From positions 1-49,829 of the forward strand of contig JAKUQE010000021.1 in assembly GCA_022450395.1 (NCBI GenBank): DNA of 49,829 nucleotides. Direction: 5' to 3'. This document shows positions 49,365-49,829 of this stretch, piece after piece (position 1 is the stretch's first letter; each line of letters begins with the position of its first letter). The translations under genes were made by a program, and so were the position numbers. The notes below the pieces were generated by a model, which saw only the letters and a program-made list of their open reading frames with translations, was not told the DNA's origin and did no database searches. The stretch is from Dehalococcoidia bacterium (GTDB lineage: Bacteria > Chloroflexota > Dehalococcoidia > Lucifugimonadales > UBA3495).

Positions 49365-49829
49365 TTGGCGGAACTACCAAGATTTAACTACGGCGGACAG
49401 GCGGTCATCGAAGGCGTGATGATCCGAGGGCGGACCCACTTCAGCTTGGCGGTGCGACGCCAAGATGGCACCATCTACCGTCAACAAGAACTCCTCAATA
49501 ATTGGTTTACCGGCCCAGTCCGGCGCATCCCTTTATTGAGAGGGATCCTGGTCCTTTTGGAGTCTCTCTCACTGGGAGTGAAGGCGCTGCGCCGCTCGGC
49601 CAATATCGCCATGCAGGAAGAGGACGGGGATCAGCAGGAGGAGTTGCCCGCTTGGGCCATGGCCGGGACGCTGGCCGTGTCCATGCTGCTAGGCGTCGGA
49701 TTGTTTTTCCTTCTGCCCCTGCTGATCGTCTGGTTATTGGACCCATACATCGCTTCAGACTTGGCCAGCAACGTGATCGAAGGGGTCATCCGTCTCACGA
49801 TCCTGGTTTCCTACATCAAATTAATCGGC
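49365..49829 (+). CDS. DUF1385 membrane protein, 5' part (runs off the window)
   Basis: 155 codons are open to the window end. The TTG start at 49365 is preceded by AGGTAGGA; an in-frame TGA lies a little upstream. LPRFNYGGQAVIEGVMIRGR (residues ~4-23) is the DUF1385 signature, followed by VRRIPLLRGILVLLESLSLG and a long hydrophobic pair of segments. The family is a predicted metal-dependent or transport-related membrane protein of unknown role, often between rpmE and prmC/prfA. The 245 bp after rpmE hold no supported gene. Confidence 0.9.
   Translation, partial: MAELPRFNYGGQAVIEGVMIRGRTHFSLAVRRQDGTIYRQQELLNNWFTGPVRRIPLLRGILVLLESLSLGVKALRRSANIAMQEEDGDQQEELPAWAMAGTLAVSMLLGVGLFFLLPLLIVWLLDPYIASDLASNVIEGVIRLTILVSYIKLIG

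Overview
The window most likely comes from a member of the Chloroflexota, probably a Dehalococcoidia or SAR202-like lineage. This is inferred from gene content rather than a marker tree. The pointers are the paired membrane proteins TIGR03662 (DUF2298, YYY motif) and TIGR03663, two luciferase-like flavin monooxygenases, a NuoE/NuoF/formate-dehydrogenase-like module with an enlarged iron-sulfur region, and housekeeping genes with moderately high GC. No rRNA, tRNA, prophage or CRISPR array was seen.

Layout. 1-7.8 kb (+): the 3' end of ftsY, then an envelope or glycan block (two large polytopic proteins, a flippase-like protein and an FAD oxidoreductase) and a tiny Tat-signal protein. 8.5-14 kb (-): mismatch repair (mutS, mutL) with a HAD protein and an ArsC/Spx-like thioredoxin-fold protein between them. 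14.1-20.6 kb (-): a NAD-linked redox operon (nuoE-like, nuoF-like, a formate-dehydrogenase-like large subunit, a ferredoxin-NADP reductase-like flavoprotein), with a GxxExxY gene cassette lodged between two of its genes. 20.8-29.7 kb (mostly -): metabolic and accessory genes: a UGSC-family selenoprotein, a DUF4258/DUF2283 pair, a hydroxyisobutyrate dehydrogenase-like enzyme, a CMD protein with a minisatellite tail, an MBL hydrolase, apt, a cupin, an Asp-box propeller protein and an amidohydrolase. 30-32.3 kb (+): two LLM oxidoreductases. 32.3-39.5 kb: fmt (-), then rpsP-khpA-rimM-yebC-ruvC-ruvA-uvrB (+). 39.6-42.6 kb: a DUF559 nuclease-fold cassette, a split D-glutamate cyclase pair and an orphan response regulator. 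42.7-48 kb (-): recG, degV and a fakA-like gene. 48.1-49.8 kb (+): rplU, rpmA, rpmE and the start of a DUF1385 gene.

The most notable result is that two minus-strand genes are interrupted by a single in-frame TGA exactly where a redox Cys or Sec is expected. One is an ArsC/Spx-like protein (U-x-x-C at 11191-11193), the other a UGSC protein (21034-21036). Each gene has a strong ribosome binding site, and each TGA is followed at the right distance by a perfect 6-7 bp hairpin with a five-base loop starting AGT, as expected of a bacterial SECIS. A conventional annotation would truncate both. The organism should therefore carry selA, selB, selC and selD elsewhere.

Other points of interest: the formate-dehydrogenase-like subunit keeps all its iron-sulfur ligands but seems to have lost the catalytic Cys/Sec and the following His. 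Two unrelated PD-(D/E)XK-fold orphan genes (GxxExxY, DUF559) are each bracketed by palindromic repeats, which suggests small nuclease-plus-hairpin cassettes. An 18-bp minisatellite lies at the overlap of two genes. The leader upstream of rpsP carries a strong promoter, a mini-ORF with a near-perfect Shine-Dalgarno and a long hairpin element.
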